DNA from: a virus
IMG/VR virus record: IMGVR_UViG_3300009120_000072
Coordinates: 1 to 53,294 of that record
Direction: 5' to 3' (one strand)
Length of the DNA: 53,294 nt
The position numbers and the translations under genes were made by a program. The notes beneath the pieces are model-generated. The model did not search any database and was not told the origin of the DNA. It saw only the letters and a list, made by a program, of their open reading frames with translations. Of this stretch, positions 7,514 through 15,311 are shown piece after piece; positions within the stretch are counted from its first letter, which is position 1; the number at the start of each line of letters is the position of its first letter.

Positions 7514-7788
7514 GGACTTTTAAATCAGTAAGACCACTTGAAGAAGTAAAAAAATTAATGTTAGAACAGGGTTATTTTATTCCTTCAAAAAGTCAAAAGG
7601 CATATAACGATGGAAGTGATTGGATTTTATTTTGCAGACCAGAGCGAAGGATTCAATATAGGCCACATGATGGATCGTTTGCATTGATAAACAGTGTTGG
7701 TTACGTCATTGCGACACATTTAAGTGAAGAATTTGAGGATAGAGAAGATTATCAAGAACTACTTAACATCTTCTATATAAGTGAGTGA
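7510..7788 (+). CDS. Hypothetical 92-aa early protein
   Basis: The start overlaps the recombinase stop (ATGA). The protein is mixed alpha/beta in character, with an aromatic-rich middle (WILFCRPERRIQYRPHDGSFALINS). No family is recognised. Its place between recombinase and replisome organizer suggests an early role. Confidence 0.7.
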   Translation: MRTFKSVRPLEEVKKLMLEQGYFIPSKSQKAYNDGSDWILFCRPERRIQYRPHDGSFALINSVGYVIATHLSEEFEDREDYQELLNIFYISE

Positions 7789-7794
7789 CAAAAG

Positions 7795-8571
7795 ATGGCT
7801 GAGCGAAGAATGTTTGCAAAAACAATCATAGATTCAGATGCATTTCTTGATATGCCTGCAACAACACAATTGTTGTACTTCCACTTATCCATGAGAGCTG
7901 ACGATGACGGGTTTATAAACAAACCTAAAACAATAATGAGGATGATTGGAAGTAAAGATGATGACATCAATTTACTAATTGCAAAAAAGTTCTTAATACC
8001 ATTTGAAAGCGGTGTAGTGGTTATAAAACACTGGAAAATCCACAACTACATTAGAAAGGACACCTACAGCGAAACAAAATATAAAGACGAGAAAGCACAG
8101 TTGGAGTTTGATGAAAATAACGCTTATAAGCTTTCGTCTACAATCCGTCACCGTATCGTCGACGGAACGTCGACACAGGTAAGGTTAGGTAAGGATAGTA
8201 TAGGTAAAGAAAAAGATAATAATGTTTCATTTAGCAATGAAACGATTGAATTTAAACTGGCAGAACTTCTTTATCAATCAATTGTAAAAAACGATGATAA
8301 GTTCAAAAAACCGGATTTGTCAAAATGGGCGGATCATATCGATAAGATCATCCGAATTGATAAAAGAACAGTAAAAGAAATTGAAGAAGTGATCAGATTT
8401 GCGTCAACCAATGATTTCTGGAAGAGCAATATCCTATCAACCGCCAAACTGCGCAAACAGTTTCCAACACTGGTAATCCAAATGAAACGAGGTGAAAAAG
8501 GTGCAACCAATTCAAAACCTGTTGAAAAGAGCAATAAACCAGAATGGGATATCGAAGGAATCATCATATAG
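7795..8571 (+). CDS. Phage replisome organizer (DnaD/DnaB-like)
   Basis: The 258-aa protein begins with the N-terminal winged-helix domain common to Gram-positive phage replication initiators (AERRMFAKTIIDSDAFLDMP, YFHLSMRADDDGFINKPKTIMRM, VVVIKHWKIHNYIRKDTY). A low-complexity linker encoded by iterons follows (about residues 120-150), then a C-terminal helical domain of the DnaD kind. It should bind the origin within its own gene and recruit the helicase loader encoded next. The prophage B protein at 45753 shares the first 110 residues closely but lacks the C-terminal domain. Confidence 0.88.
   Translation: MAERRMFAKTIIDSDAFLDMPATTQLLYFHLSMRADDDGFINKPKTIMRMIGSKDDDINLLIAKKFLIPFESGVVVIKHWKIHNYIRKDTYSETKYKDEKAQLEFDENNAYKLSSTIRHRIVDGTSTQVRLGKDSIGKEKDNNVSFSNETIEFKLAELLYQSIVKNDDKFKKPDLSKWADHIDKIIRIDKRTVKEIEEVIRFASTNDFWKSNILSTAKLRKQFPTLVIQMKRGEKGATNSKPVEKSNKPEWDIEGIII
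8176..8210 (+). repeat. Iterons, probable replication origin of prophage A
   Basis: Short direct repeats of AGGTAAGG, AGGTTAGGT and ATAGGTAAAG occur in the linker region of the replisome organizer gene. Origins inside the initiator gene are known in many Gram-positive phages. Prophage B has the same AGGTTAGGTAAGGATAG units at the matching place. Confidence 0.65.
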
Positions 8572-9313
8572 CGAAACGAGATGCCAGCACTGGAATGATG
8601 TCGAAGGTGAAATGACCGGCCATGATTGCCGGAAGTGTAAAAACAAAGGATACATCATGATCATTGATAACAGCGGATATGAAGCTCTGAAAGAATGTGA
8701 ATGTATGCCATCAAGAAGAAGCATGGCAATCATCCGGAAGAGTGGACTTGAAAAACTGTTGGATGAATACACCTTCGAAAATTACACAACCAGCCAGGCA
8801 TGGCAAAAGCAGATCAAAGATTCGGCATTGCGATATGTAGATGACTTAATCGGTAATTGGTTCTTTATTGGCGGACAAGTCGGAAGTGGAAAATCACATA
8901 TTTGCACCGCCATTGTAAAGGAGCTGATGATGCGAGGAAATGAAGCACTTTATATGCGATGGCGAGATGATAGCGTGAGTTTGAAAAAATCGATCATGGC
9001 TGAAGGATACGAATATGCTGAAGAAATCAAACGGTTCAAGAATGTTAAAGTGCTGTACATTGATGACTTCTTCAAAACAGAAAGAGGAAAGCAACCAACT
9101 GCAGCTGACATCAACCTAGCATTTGAAATATTAAACCACCGGTACATCAATAAAGATTTGATCACAATTATTAGTTCTGAGTTAAGTATCAACGAACTGC
9201 TGGACATTGATGAAGCGATCGGATCGAGAATATACCAAAGGTCAAAAGGATACTACTTGGCCATTACAAAAGATAGCGGCAAAAACATGAGAATGAAAGG
9301 GAGCAAGCTATGA
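8501..9313 (+). CDS. DnaC-like helicase loader with zinc-binding N-terminus
   Basis: The 270-aa AAA+ ATPase has Walker A GQVGSGKS (about residues 125-132) and Walker B VLYIDDFF (184-191). An N-terminal Cys cluster (C28, C43, C46, C66, C68) resembles the zinc ribbon of DnaI/DnaC proteins that contacts the helicase. It loads the replicative helicase at the phage origin with the replisome organizer encoded just before. The GTG at 8501 is preferred because AGGTG lies six bases upstream; GTG at 8492 is possible. It overlaps the preceding gene in another frame. Confidence 0.9.
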   Translation: MQPIQNLLKRAINQNGISKESSYSETRCQHWNDVEGEMTGHDCRKCKNKGYIMIIDNSGYEALKECECMPSRRSMAIIRKSGLEKLLDEYTFENYTTSQAWQKQIKDSALRYVDDLIGNWFFIGGQVGSGKSHICTAIVKELMMRGNEALYMRWRDDSVSLKKSIMAEGYEYAEEIKRFKNVKVLYIDDFFKTERGKQPTAADINLAFEILNHRYINKDLITIISSELSINELLDIDEAIGSRIYQRSKGYYLAITKDSGKNMRMKGSKL

Positions 9314-9603
9314 GAAAGTTTCGCAAAGAAGTTGATTATTACTGGTACAACTTCGATAAACTCGTCAACAGCAAGAATACGGATGATAAGAAATGGATCA
9401 AGATAATTTCCGATATTAAAAAAAAATATGCCGGAACAAACATCGGTGAAATGATCCGGCTGAAGTACGAAATGAAGCAGAAGGAAACAAACATCTTGTA
9501 CCTTCTGGGAATCGAAAGAACAACATATTATGCCTGGTTGAACAAGCTCACAAACGAAATCACTTTACGAGCTGCATATGAGCGGCTGATCAAACCATTT
9601 TAA
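9310..9603 (+). CDS. Hypothetical 97-aa protein with possible helix-turn-helix
   Basis: The gene overlaps the loader stop (ATGA). The last 35 residues (ETNILYLLGIERTTYYAWLNKLTNEI) look like a helix-turn-helix of the ArpU/DUF1492 sort, so it may bind DNA. I do not recognise the family with certainty. Confidence 0.7.
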   Translation: MRKFRKEVDYYWYNFDKLVNSKNTDDKKWIKIISDIKKKYAGTNIGEMIRLKYEMKQKETNILYLLGIERTTYYAWLNKLTNEITLRAAYERLIKPF

Positions 9604-9635
9604 TATCGATACGATAACAAAAGAAAGGTAAATAC

Positions 9636-10145
9636 ATGGAAAACTTAATAAATCACTTCTTCGAGAAAATGAATGAAGAAATGAAAAATGAACACTCGCC
9701 ACTTGAAGATAAAATTCATAACTGGCTATGTGATCAGGTTAATGACATTGAATTAATGCAAGCTGTAGTCATTGAAGGTAAAAGTATCAAAAGCGCTGTT
9801 CACTACTTTTTCGATAAGCTCGCAAAAGAATCAGTGAAGATAGGAAACAATGTTTCATACGCAGGTTGTTCTGACGATGAAGGATATGCAATCGTTCGCG
9901 AGTATTTCTTGAGCGACTTAAAAGAAGTGAAAGCAAGTCAACTGTACTCGGTTCAATCCAAAGGCAAAGAGCAAAAGAATCAACCAGTGGATGCCGAACA
10001 AAGTAAAGAAGTTGAAAAGCCGAAGAAAGTCGAAAAGAAGGCAAAACCGAAAAGCGATGATTTAATATCAATATTTGATTTTATCGATGAACCGGATGCA
10101 TCCGATGAAGAAGATGGCGAAGATGAAGAATCAGACAACGATTGA
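9636..10145 (+). CDS. PcfK-like protein
   Basis: The 169-aa protein has an N-terminal PcfK-like domain (about residues 1-95; HSPLEDKIHNWLCDQVNDIELMQAV, IVREYFLSDLKE). A Lys/Glu-rich linker and a very acidic tail (DEPDASDEEDGEDEESDND) follow. PcfK and PcfJ were named from conjugative plasmid pCF10 and often occur as a pair in phages and mobile elements; their biochemical role is unknown. The prophage B relative at 47070 shares the domain and a similar linker but lacks the acidic tail. Good AAAGG box. Confidence 0.8.
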   Translation: MENLINHFFEKMNEEMKNEHSPLEDKIHNWLCDQVNDIELMQAVVIEGKSIKSAVHYFFDKLAKESVKIGNNVSYAGCSDDEGYAIVREYFLSDLKEVKASQLYSVQSKGKEQKNQPVDAEQSKEVEKPKKVEKKAKPKSDDLISIFDFIDEPDASDEEDGEDEESDND

Positions 10146-11607
10146 GCAGCTCGGAATTGAAATTCCACTTGAATTTGACATGACAGAACTGATCCGAAAT
10201 CATGCCAAGCATTATATGTTCCGGACCGGTAAAGAGTACATCTGTTCAAATTGCGGTTGTGTCGCTTTAGATGATTACTACCACTGCCCAAAATGTCATG
10301 TTGAACTTAATCCGAAAATCATAAGAAGCAATACAAACTACGAAAAATTGAACAAAGAGTTCTGGGTAATTAAACTTCAAAAGCTGTCGGATCGTATAGT
10401 CGAAAGATGGTTCATTGCTACACAAAAAATTAACAGACAATCATTGCAATTTGAAACATGGTATGAAGAAGTCGAGCGGAAAACCATTATGAATGGCCAT
10501 ACGAACATCATCAGAAAAGGATACTATCCGAATCCAAAAGAATGGCAGTTTGGCTACTACATGGATTCATACATGGGTAAAACACCAAGAAGAAAAATTG
10601 AATTGTATCCATTAAGAATGGATGAGTGGCTAAAAGACACAGAACTTCGATACACCACAATTGGAAATTATATTGACAATGAAAGTGAAAGAAAAATTAG
10701 CGGATATGGAGTACCTTCATACTGGGTATTTAACTACTTGGCATTTGCCGCCAAATATCCTTGGATCGAGCTATTATACAAAGCTGGTTTAAAAAAGTTG
10801 TGGAGAGATGTCCTGGCATCAACTGGTGGAACAATCGACATGCGTATATTCCGACCATCGATCATAAAAAAGTATCGGTCACAGTTAATTAAAATTGATG
10901 CTGGATATGCGCACTTCGCCGCAATACATTATTTCACAAAAAACAAGTTGGCATATGACTTGGAGTTAGTAAAGTCAATCAAAGATACAGTTGAAGCTGC
11001 TGATTTAATCAAAATAGCCAAAATCACAGGAATGACCATTTCAAAAATAAAGCGCTATTTGGATGAGATCGTTGGTACATGCGGTACAGGGAAAATGCAT
11101 TACTTTGACTACTTGGATATGACCGCCAAAATCTATAATAGTGAATTCACCGAGCAAATGGCATTTCCTAAAGATCTGATAAAAGCACATGATGATGCAG
11201 TTAAGAAATTCAACGCAATTAAACATGAATTAGACAACCAGGAATACAAGAAGCGGTTGGATCAGCTGAAGAAATTCAAATATCGCAATCAGCATCTGGC
11301 AATCGTTGTACCGATGAAACTTGAAGAAATCCTATTTGAAGGTATGAAGCTGAACCATTGTGTAGGATCATACATCGATCAAGTGAAGGCAGGCAAAAGA
11401 ACAATACTGTTTATCAGAAAAACGGATGATATGGAAAAACCATTCTTTACGATTGAATACTCCGGCGATCGAATCATCCAATGCAGAGGAAATGATAACG
11501 ATGATGCACCGGCAGAAATCAAAGAGTTCACTGAAGAATGGCAGAAGTGGCTGAAGAAGAGAAATCAAAAGAAAGGCGCAACGGTCGAACTATTGGCCGC
11601 AGCATAA
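10123..11607 (+). CDS. PcfJ-like protein with N-terminal zinc ribbon
   Basis: About 494 aa. Near the N-terminus is a four-Cys zinc ribbon (CSNCGC ... CPKC, about residues 36-60). The long middle part is helical. The C-terminal third is the conserved PcfJ core, with EILFEGMKLNHCVGSYIDQV, RTILFIRK, and ending PAEIKEFTEEW. The gene overlaps the PcfK-like gene. Several ATG or TTG codons from 10075 to 10123 could start it, and no ribosome site decides. The partner gene and the shared core with the prophage B copy (47557) make the family call firm. The molecular function is unknown. Confidence 0.85.
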   Translation: MKNQTTIEQLGIEIPLEFDMTELIRNHAKHYMFRTGKEYICSNCGCVALDDYYHCPKCHVELNPKIIRSNTNYEKLNKEFWVIKLQKLSDRIVERWFIATQKINRQSLQFETWYEEVERKTIMNGHTNIIRKGYYPNPKEWQFGYYMDSYMGKTPRRKIELYPLRMDEWLKDTELRYTTIGNYIDNESERKISGYGVPSYWVFNYLAFAAKYPWIELLYKAGLKKLWRDVLASTGGTIDMRIFRPSIIKKYRSQLIKIDAGYAHFAAIHYFTKNKLAYDLELVKSIKDTVEAADLIKIAKITGMTISKIKRYLDEIVGTCGTGKMHYFDYLDMTAKIYNSEFTEQMAFPKDLIKAHDDAVKKFNAIKHELDNQEYKKRLDQLKKFKYRNQHLAIVVPMKLEEILFEGMKLNHCVGSYIDQVKAGKRTILFIRKTDDMEKPFFTIEYSGDRIIQCRGNDNDDAPAEIKEFTEEWQKWLKKRNQKKGATVELLAAA

Positions 11608-11621
11608 AGAAAGGTAGCAAA

Positions 11622-11789
11622 ATGAAAATTAAAGATTTGATTAAAGCATTTGCAACAACGCAGCCAAAAGCAGAAATTGAGCTGTCACCATTCATCCGGC
11701 CAGCTGGCCAGGGTTACAACGAGTTTGTGCGCTATTGCATGGCAAAGCGAATAAGTAACCAAAGGAAGCGCAAACAGCGCAGAGCGTAG
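11622..11789 (+). CDS. Hypothetical 55-aa basic protein
   Basis: It starts after an AAAGGTAG box, 15 bases after the PcfJ-like stop. The C-terminus is strongly basic (RISNQRKRKQRRA), which fits nucleic acid binding. No family recognised. An in-frame ATG upstream at 11538 lies inside the PcfJ-like gene and has no ribosome site. Confidence 0.6.
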   Translation: MKIKDLIKAFATTQPKAEIELSPFIRPAGQGYNEFVRYCMAKRISNQRKRKQRRA

Positions 11790-11793
11790 CGAT

Positions 11794-11943
11794 ATGGAAG
11801 CGATACTGACACACATCGGAGCAACGATGCTCGGTGCAATCTTCGGATTCTTCCTAGCGGCACTAATGGCCATATCCGGAAGAGATTCCGATCGTGAAAT
11901 GATGCAAGAACTTCCGGATGACATGAAAGCGAAAGCGAGGTAA
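11794..11943 (+). CDS. Small DUF3789-like membrane protein
   Basis: This 49-aa protein has one membrane helix (about residues 7-26, IGATMLGAIFGFFLAALMA) and a short charged tail with many Asp, Arg and Met. It resembles the DUF3789 small proteins of Gram-positive phages. Prophage B has a matching 34-aa protein at 48909, also just after its PcfJ-like gene, which supports translation. Confidence 0.65.
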   Translation: MEAILTHIGATMLGAIFGFFLAALMAISGRDSDREMMQELPDDMKAKAR

Positions 11944-11948
11944 CAAAC

Positions 11949-12224
11949 ATGATTATTAAAAACACCAACAGCTCTATCTTGGGTGATTACGAGCTGATCG
12001 TAGTAGAGTTCAAAGCAGTTATACCGGCGCTAAAAGTCGGTGAAGAGGACTTACAAAACGAATACGCTCTGGTTGGATACACATCGACCAAAGGTGTGAT
12101 CCTAGCGGTATTTGATACTGAAGAAGAAGCAATTAATAACCTGAAAGCGATCTATGGATTGATTCCTGCCGGAATCAGTTTGGATAGAAATGATATGAAG
12201 ATCCATCCGGTCGAAATCCGATAG
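11949..12224 (+). CDS. Hypothetical 91-aa early protein
   Basis: A compact alpha/beta protein (IVVEFKAVIPALKVGEEDL, GVILAVFDTEEEAINNLKAIYGL). It sits in the tightly packed early operon, five bases after the previous gene. No family recognised. Confidence 0.65.
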   Translation: MIIKNTNSSILGDYELIVVEFKAVIPALKVGEEDLQNEYALVGYTSTKGVILAVFDTEEEAINNLKAIYGLIPAGISLDRNDMKIHPVEIR

Positions 12225-12237
12225 AAAGGTAACAACT

Positions 12238-12576
12238 ATGTCTGATGGAATTAACAAAAAAGATTGGGAAATATATGCAGACACGAAAATGCGACTTGAT
12301 AAAACATTCGGTTTCGAGCATGATCCAAAATCAATTGTTCGATTAGCAGAAGAAATTGAGAATTATCGAGAGACGATCAAGTTGCTGAAAGAAGAATTAA
12401 AAAAGCGATCAGAACCGATTGCAGCTCCTTTATCTGAAACGTTAGAATCAAGTCCGCTTCATCAAGTGACTGTTAACGGAAAAACGATATTCGATGCTCG
12501 AGATGCGTATGAAATGTTTGGTGATTTACCAGACGTTCAACTGATCATAAATATCAATATTGAGCAAAAAAATTAA
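12238..12576 (+). CDS. Hypothetical 112-aa early protein
   Basis: The central part is a probable coiled coil (about residues 30-60, LAEEIENYRETIKLLKEELKKR). It has a good AAAGGTAA box. It is the last gene before a conserved 140-base regulatory stretch. No family recognised. Confidence 0.65.
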   Translation: MSDGINKKDWEIYADTKMRLDKTFGFEHDPKSIVRLAEEIENYRETIKLLKEELKKRSEPIAAPLSETLESSPLHQVTVNGKTIFDARDAYEMFGDLPDVQLIININIEQKN

Positions 12577-12715
12577 GGTCGAAAATATCAAAAAGTATTG
12601 CCTTCCGGAAACGTGCTGAAAATCCACTGTTCAATAGGGTTTCTGGCACGTTCCGGACATGTAATATAATTTAAGGGTTATTTATCACTATGTATTCATA
12701 GAAAAGAGGTTAAAA
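12577..12715 (+). promoter_or_regulatory. Conserved promoter-plus-dyad element (prophage A copy)
   Basis: This gene-free stretch holds GGTCGAAAA (12577-12585), AAAAAGTATT (12590-12599), a dyad with arms CCGGAAACGTGC (12605-12616) and GGCACGTTCCGG (12645-12656), TTTCTG (12640-12645), TATAAT (12665-12670) and AGGGTTATTT (12674-12683). The same blocks occur in the same order at 45017-45123 in prophage B, with different but again complementary dyad arms. The -10 box marks a promoter for the next gene, and the dyad spans the -35 region, so an operator is the simplest reading. Confidence 0.7.
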
Positions 12716-13342
12716 ATGGCATTAAAAAATGAAGAGATTGAAGCTGGTATAAAACGAAAAAACGAGCTGAATTCATTCTTGGAACGTTACGAAGTCAAAA
12801 GCAGAGAATTTGCCAACCTGTGTAATTTAGCTGAACAAAACATGTATGCATACCGGAAAGGCGGATCCAGAATCACCGATAAAATGTGGAAGATCATGCA
12901 AGCAGCCATGAAGAAGTATGAAGCTGAAAATATAGTCAACGGAAAGAAGTATCAGATCCTGCTTGATGACTTCATCAAAAGATACAAAGTACCAATTCAT
13001 AAGCTTGCGGTGTATTCGGATATCACCGAGGAAGGTATCAGAAACTACTTGTCCGGCACTTGGGCGATTACCGATCGGAAGTGGTTATACATCAAACAAG
13101 CAATGAAACGGATAAAAGAAGAGAACTCGAAGGTTGATCGCAATAAGCGGCCAAACCTGGTGCTTGATTACATGGTCAAAAACTTAAAAGAACATCACAA
13201 CACAATAGTCATGAAGAAACATTGTGCGCATCGAGAAGATGAATTGCTGGATCAGTTAGCCGCAGCCGGATGTGATTGCAACATGACCGATACAGAATCC
13301 GATCACTACATGCTTGAAATCAAAGGGAGGTGGAATAAATGA
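12716..13342 (+). CDS. Tandem helix-turn-helix-like protein
   Basis: The 208-aa protein contains two related units of about 55 residues. The first is FLERYEVKSREFANLCN ... KMWKIMQAAMKKYEAEN (about 18-75). The second is FIKRYKVPIHKLAVYSD ... RKWLYIKQAMKRIKEEN (about 83-140). Each looks like an XRE-style helix-turn-helix followed by a long helix. A C-terminal part has H and C residues (KKHCAHRE, GCDCN) that might bind metal. It is the first gene after the dyad element and so is a good candidate to bind it. I know no named family. Confidence 0.75.
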   Translation: MALKNEEIEAGIKRKNELNSFLERYEVKSREFANLCNLAEQNMYAYRKGGSRITDKMWKIMQAAMKKYEAENIVNGKKYQILLDDFIKRYKVPIHKLAVYSDITEEGIRNYLSGTWAITDRKWLYIKQAMKRIKEENSKVDRNKRPNLVLDYMVKNLKEHHNTIVMKKHCAHREDELLDQLAAAGCDCNMTDTESDHYMLEIKGRWNK

Positions 13343-13548
13343 TAAAGCCGGAATTCATGCAGCAATATTGGCAATGGTTATATGAAGATGGTGACTGGTA
13401 CATCAGCCGCACAGTACACAGCAACTTCACAACGGATCTAACAAACATGCAAAGTGGCAACTGCTTCGAAAGTTATAAAGAATGTGCAGCGCATCCAGAG
13501 GTGCGTGATCGCCTGGCAAAACACATCGTAAAGGAACCAAAACTATGA
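13339..13548 (+). CDS. Hypothetical 69-aa protein
   Basis: The start overlaps the preceding stop (ATGA) and follows a GGGAGG box. The protein is rich in Trp and Tyr (QYWQWLYEDGDWYISRTVHS). No family recognised. Confidence 0.6.
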   Translation: MIKPEFMQQYWQWLYEDGDWYISRTVHSNFTTDLTNMQSGNCFESYKECAAHPEVRDRLAKHIVKEPKL

Positions 13549-14102
13549 ACATGAAAGATTATCAATTCAAATCTATGCGGACATTTCCGCCGCAGCTGAA
13601 CGAAACAAGAATCGAGAACGGAGTCATCGGTCTATTCGGTGAAGGCGGTGAAATCGCAGATCTGTATAAAAAGTTTAAGTATCAAGGACATCCGATGAAC
13701 CGAGAAAAAATGATCGAAGAATTAGGTGATGTATTATTCTATTGCGCAATGATTGCAACCGGTTTGAGAACAACGCTTGATAAGGTTGCAGATCAAAACA
13801 TCGAAAAGCTGCTAAAAAGATATCCGGATGGCTTCACACCAGAACGAAGCATGAACCGAGAACCGGAACCGCCGGTGGTGGAAATCGTCGAGGTAGAACA
13901 AGAAATTATTGAGGTAGATAAAAGGCTTGCAAGCCAGCTCATTGAGAGCAGATCGCCTGAAGGCTTATTCTGGATCAAAGAAAATAATAGATATATCGGT
14001 ATCGATAATTCAATGGGTGAAGCATGGGTAGAAGAATTCGATAGTTATGAAAATATGAAAATATGGCTAATTGGCGGAAAGGCGTTCGAACATGAAAGAT
14101 AA
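13545..14102 (+). CDS. MazG-like nucleotide pyrophosphohydrolase
   Basis: The 185-aa protein has a MazG-type all-helical domain at about residues 1-95. The metal-binding pattern is visible as EGGEIADLYKKF and, later, EELGDVLFYCAMIATG. MazG enzymes split NTPs or dNTPs to NMP and PPi; in phages they may alter nucleotide pools or (p)ppGpp. An acidic linker and a C-terminal domain of about 60 residues (RLASQLIES ... IKIWLIGGKAFEHER type) extend it beyond the usual single-domain length. It overlaps both neighbours by 4 to 11 bases. Confidence 0.85.
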   Translation: MNMKDYQFKSMRTFPPQLNETRIENGVIGLFGEGGEIADLYKKFKYQGHPMNREKMIEELGDVLFYCAMIATGLRTTLDKVADQNIEKLLKRYPDGFTPERSMNREPEPPVVEIVEVEQEIIEVDKRLASQLIESRSPEGLFWIKENNRYIGIDNSMGEAWVEEFDSYENMKIWLIGGKAFEHER

Positions 14103-14268
14103 GATGGTTCTGGTGACAAGAGATATGGTCAAAGAGTTTGTAATCAAAGGACTGGAAGCGGATCATATAGTCACAGATTTGCAAAAGGATGAAATCGGCC
14201 GGCAGCTGGAAAAGAGCATGAAGGATGAATGGCTTGTAAACATGAGAATGGACTTGAAAAGTGAATAA
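14092..14268 (+). CDS. Hypothetical 58-aa protein
   Basis: The start at 14092 overlaps the end of the MazG-like gene and has a GGCGGAAAGG box upstream. A longer start at 14071 is possible. The protein is charged and helical. No family recognised. Confidence 0.55.
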   Translation: MKDKMVLVTRDMVKEFVIKGLEADHIVTDLQKDEIGRQLEKSMKDEWLVNMRMDLKSE

Positions 14269-14422
14269 GCACTGCGACAATTGCAGATTTAATGACAACG
14301 GATTCTGCAACATACATATCAGATTTACAGCCTGGATGTTCTCGAATTATTGTGATCACTGGAAAGAGAAAGAAGGTGGAACTGATGAATCACATCAAGA
14401 ACAAAGGAACGCTGCCATGTGA
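14261..14422 (+). CDS. Small Cys-rich protein, MNKHCD family
   Basis: A GTG start overlaps the preceding stop and opens a 53-codon frame with C5, C8, C16 and C31 in a pattern suited to zinc binding. The product matches the 51-aa protein of prophage B at 45598 over the first 35 residues (NKHCDxCxF ... RFTAWMFSNYCD). Conservation between two prophages makes it very likely that this short gene is translated. Function unknown. Confidence 0.7.
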   Translation: MNKHCDNCRFNDNGFCNIHIRFTAWMFSNYCDHWKEKEGGTDESHQEQRNAAM

Positions 14423-14828
14423 CCATTGTGGCAAGTGGTCAATCTTGAAGAATGTTGATAATAAGCTCTTACTATGTTGCGAATGCAAAAAGGAATACGA
14501 AAAAAACAAACTTGAAAATGAAGTTCATGAAAAATTGAAGTGTTGCGCAGTTCAAACGTGCAATGGCATTATGTACGATATTGACGAGGAAACCATTGAT
14601 GAGTTAGTCAAAGAATACTTTGAAAAGAGTTATGATAAAAGAAAAGGTTTCAATGGATTCTTTAAGTATATTGGCATTGAACCGTATGGCAGTACAGTAA
14701 GGGGAAGTTTTGAGTACGAACCTCAATTCCTCATGTATGTATACGAAACAATAGTGAAGCAGCAAAAAGTAAGTAGGCACATAAACAAATTAAAACGCAA
14801 GTATGGTAATAACTTGCTAGATTGGTAA
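14385..14828 (+). CDS. Zinc-ribbon protein, 147 aa
   Basis: The start at 14385 has an AAGGTGGA box and aligns with the prophage B relative at 45167. The N-terminus is a four-Cys ribbon (LPCDHCGKWSILK ... LLLCCECKKEY). A helical C-terminal part follows that the prophage B protein lacks. It overlaps the MNKHCD gene by 38 bases in another frame. Function unknown. Confidence 0.7.
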   Translation: MNHIKNKGTLPCDHCGKWSILKNVDNKLLLCCECKKEYEKNKLENEVHEKLKCCAVQTCNGIMYDIDEETIDELVKEYFEKSYDKRKGFNGFFKYIGIEPYGSTVRGSFEYEPQFLMYVYETIVKQQKVSRHINKLKRKYGNNLLDW

Positions 14829-15019
14829 TGAACATGATAAAGGCATCATTTAAACATATTAAGCCGGAAAATAGAGCTGCATCATTAGTTGGACTAATCA
14901 GAGCTTTTACATCATTGAGCGATCCGATCATTGCGATTGATATGATCAAAGAAACGATTCAGAATTACGAAGAAGAACAAAAAAACGAAGGCATCAGCGA
15001 TGAGAATAGGCAAGTTTAA
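14828..15019 (+). CDS. Hypothetical 63-aa helical protein
   Basis: The start overlaps the previous stop (TAATG). The protein is helical with an acidic end (NYEEEQKNEGISDENRQV). No family recognised. Confidence 0.55.
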   Translation: MNMIKASFKHIKPENRAASLVGLIRAFTSLSDPIIAIDMIKETIQNYEEEQKNEGISDENRQV

Positions 15020-15251
15020 AGTCAGCCAGAAGCTGCTGAAATCCAAGCGCATTGATTACAAGTTTTATCTTCAGGTATTATTCTTCACTGTGATTATAAT
15101 GAACGCTGATCCAGTAGGTGATGATGTTGAATATAAGGCCATATGCGATCAGTTTGATGACATCGAAGATGGTGAAGCAATTCCAGATTATGAAGTGTTT
15201 ATCATTGAAAAAGAAAACAGAGTTGAATTTAAGCGTAAAGTACCGGAATAG
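15000..15251 (+). CDS. Hypothetical 83-aa protein, last early gene
   Basis: It overlaps the previous gene by 20 bases and is followed at once by a terminator. A hydrophobic middle (FYLQVLFFTVIIMNA) and an acidic C-terminal half are visible. Late-control proteins often lie here, but I see no motif to support that. Confidence 0.55.
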   Translation: MRIGKFKVSQKLLKSKRIDYKFYLQVLFFTVIIMNADPVGDDVEYKAICDQFDDIEDGEAIPDYEVFIIEKENRVEFKRKVPE

Positions 15252-15266
15252 TACGGTACTTTTTTA
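15237..15266 (+). terminator. Terminator between early and late genes of prophage A
   Basis: A stem AAAGTACCG/CGGTACTTT with an 8-base loop is followed by a T run. It begins inside the last codons of the 83-aa gene and separates early from packaging genes. Confidence 0.75.
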
Positions 15267-15311
15267 ATTTACAGATTATGTTATTTTCTGAATAGAAGAG
15301 GTGAGGCAGTC

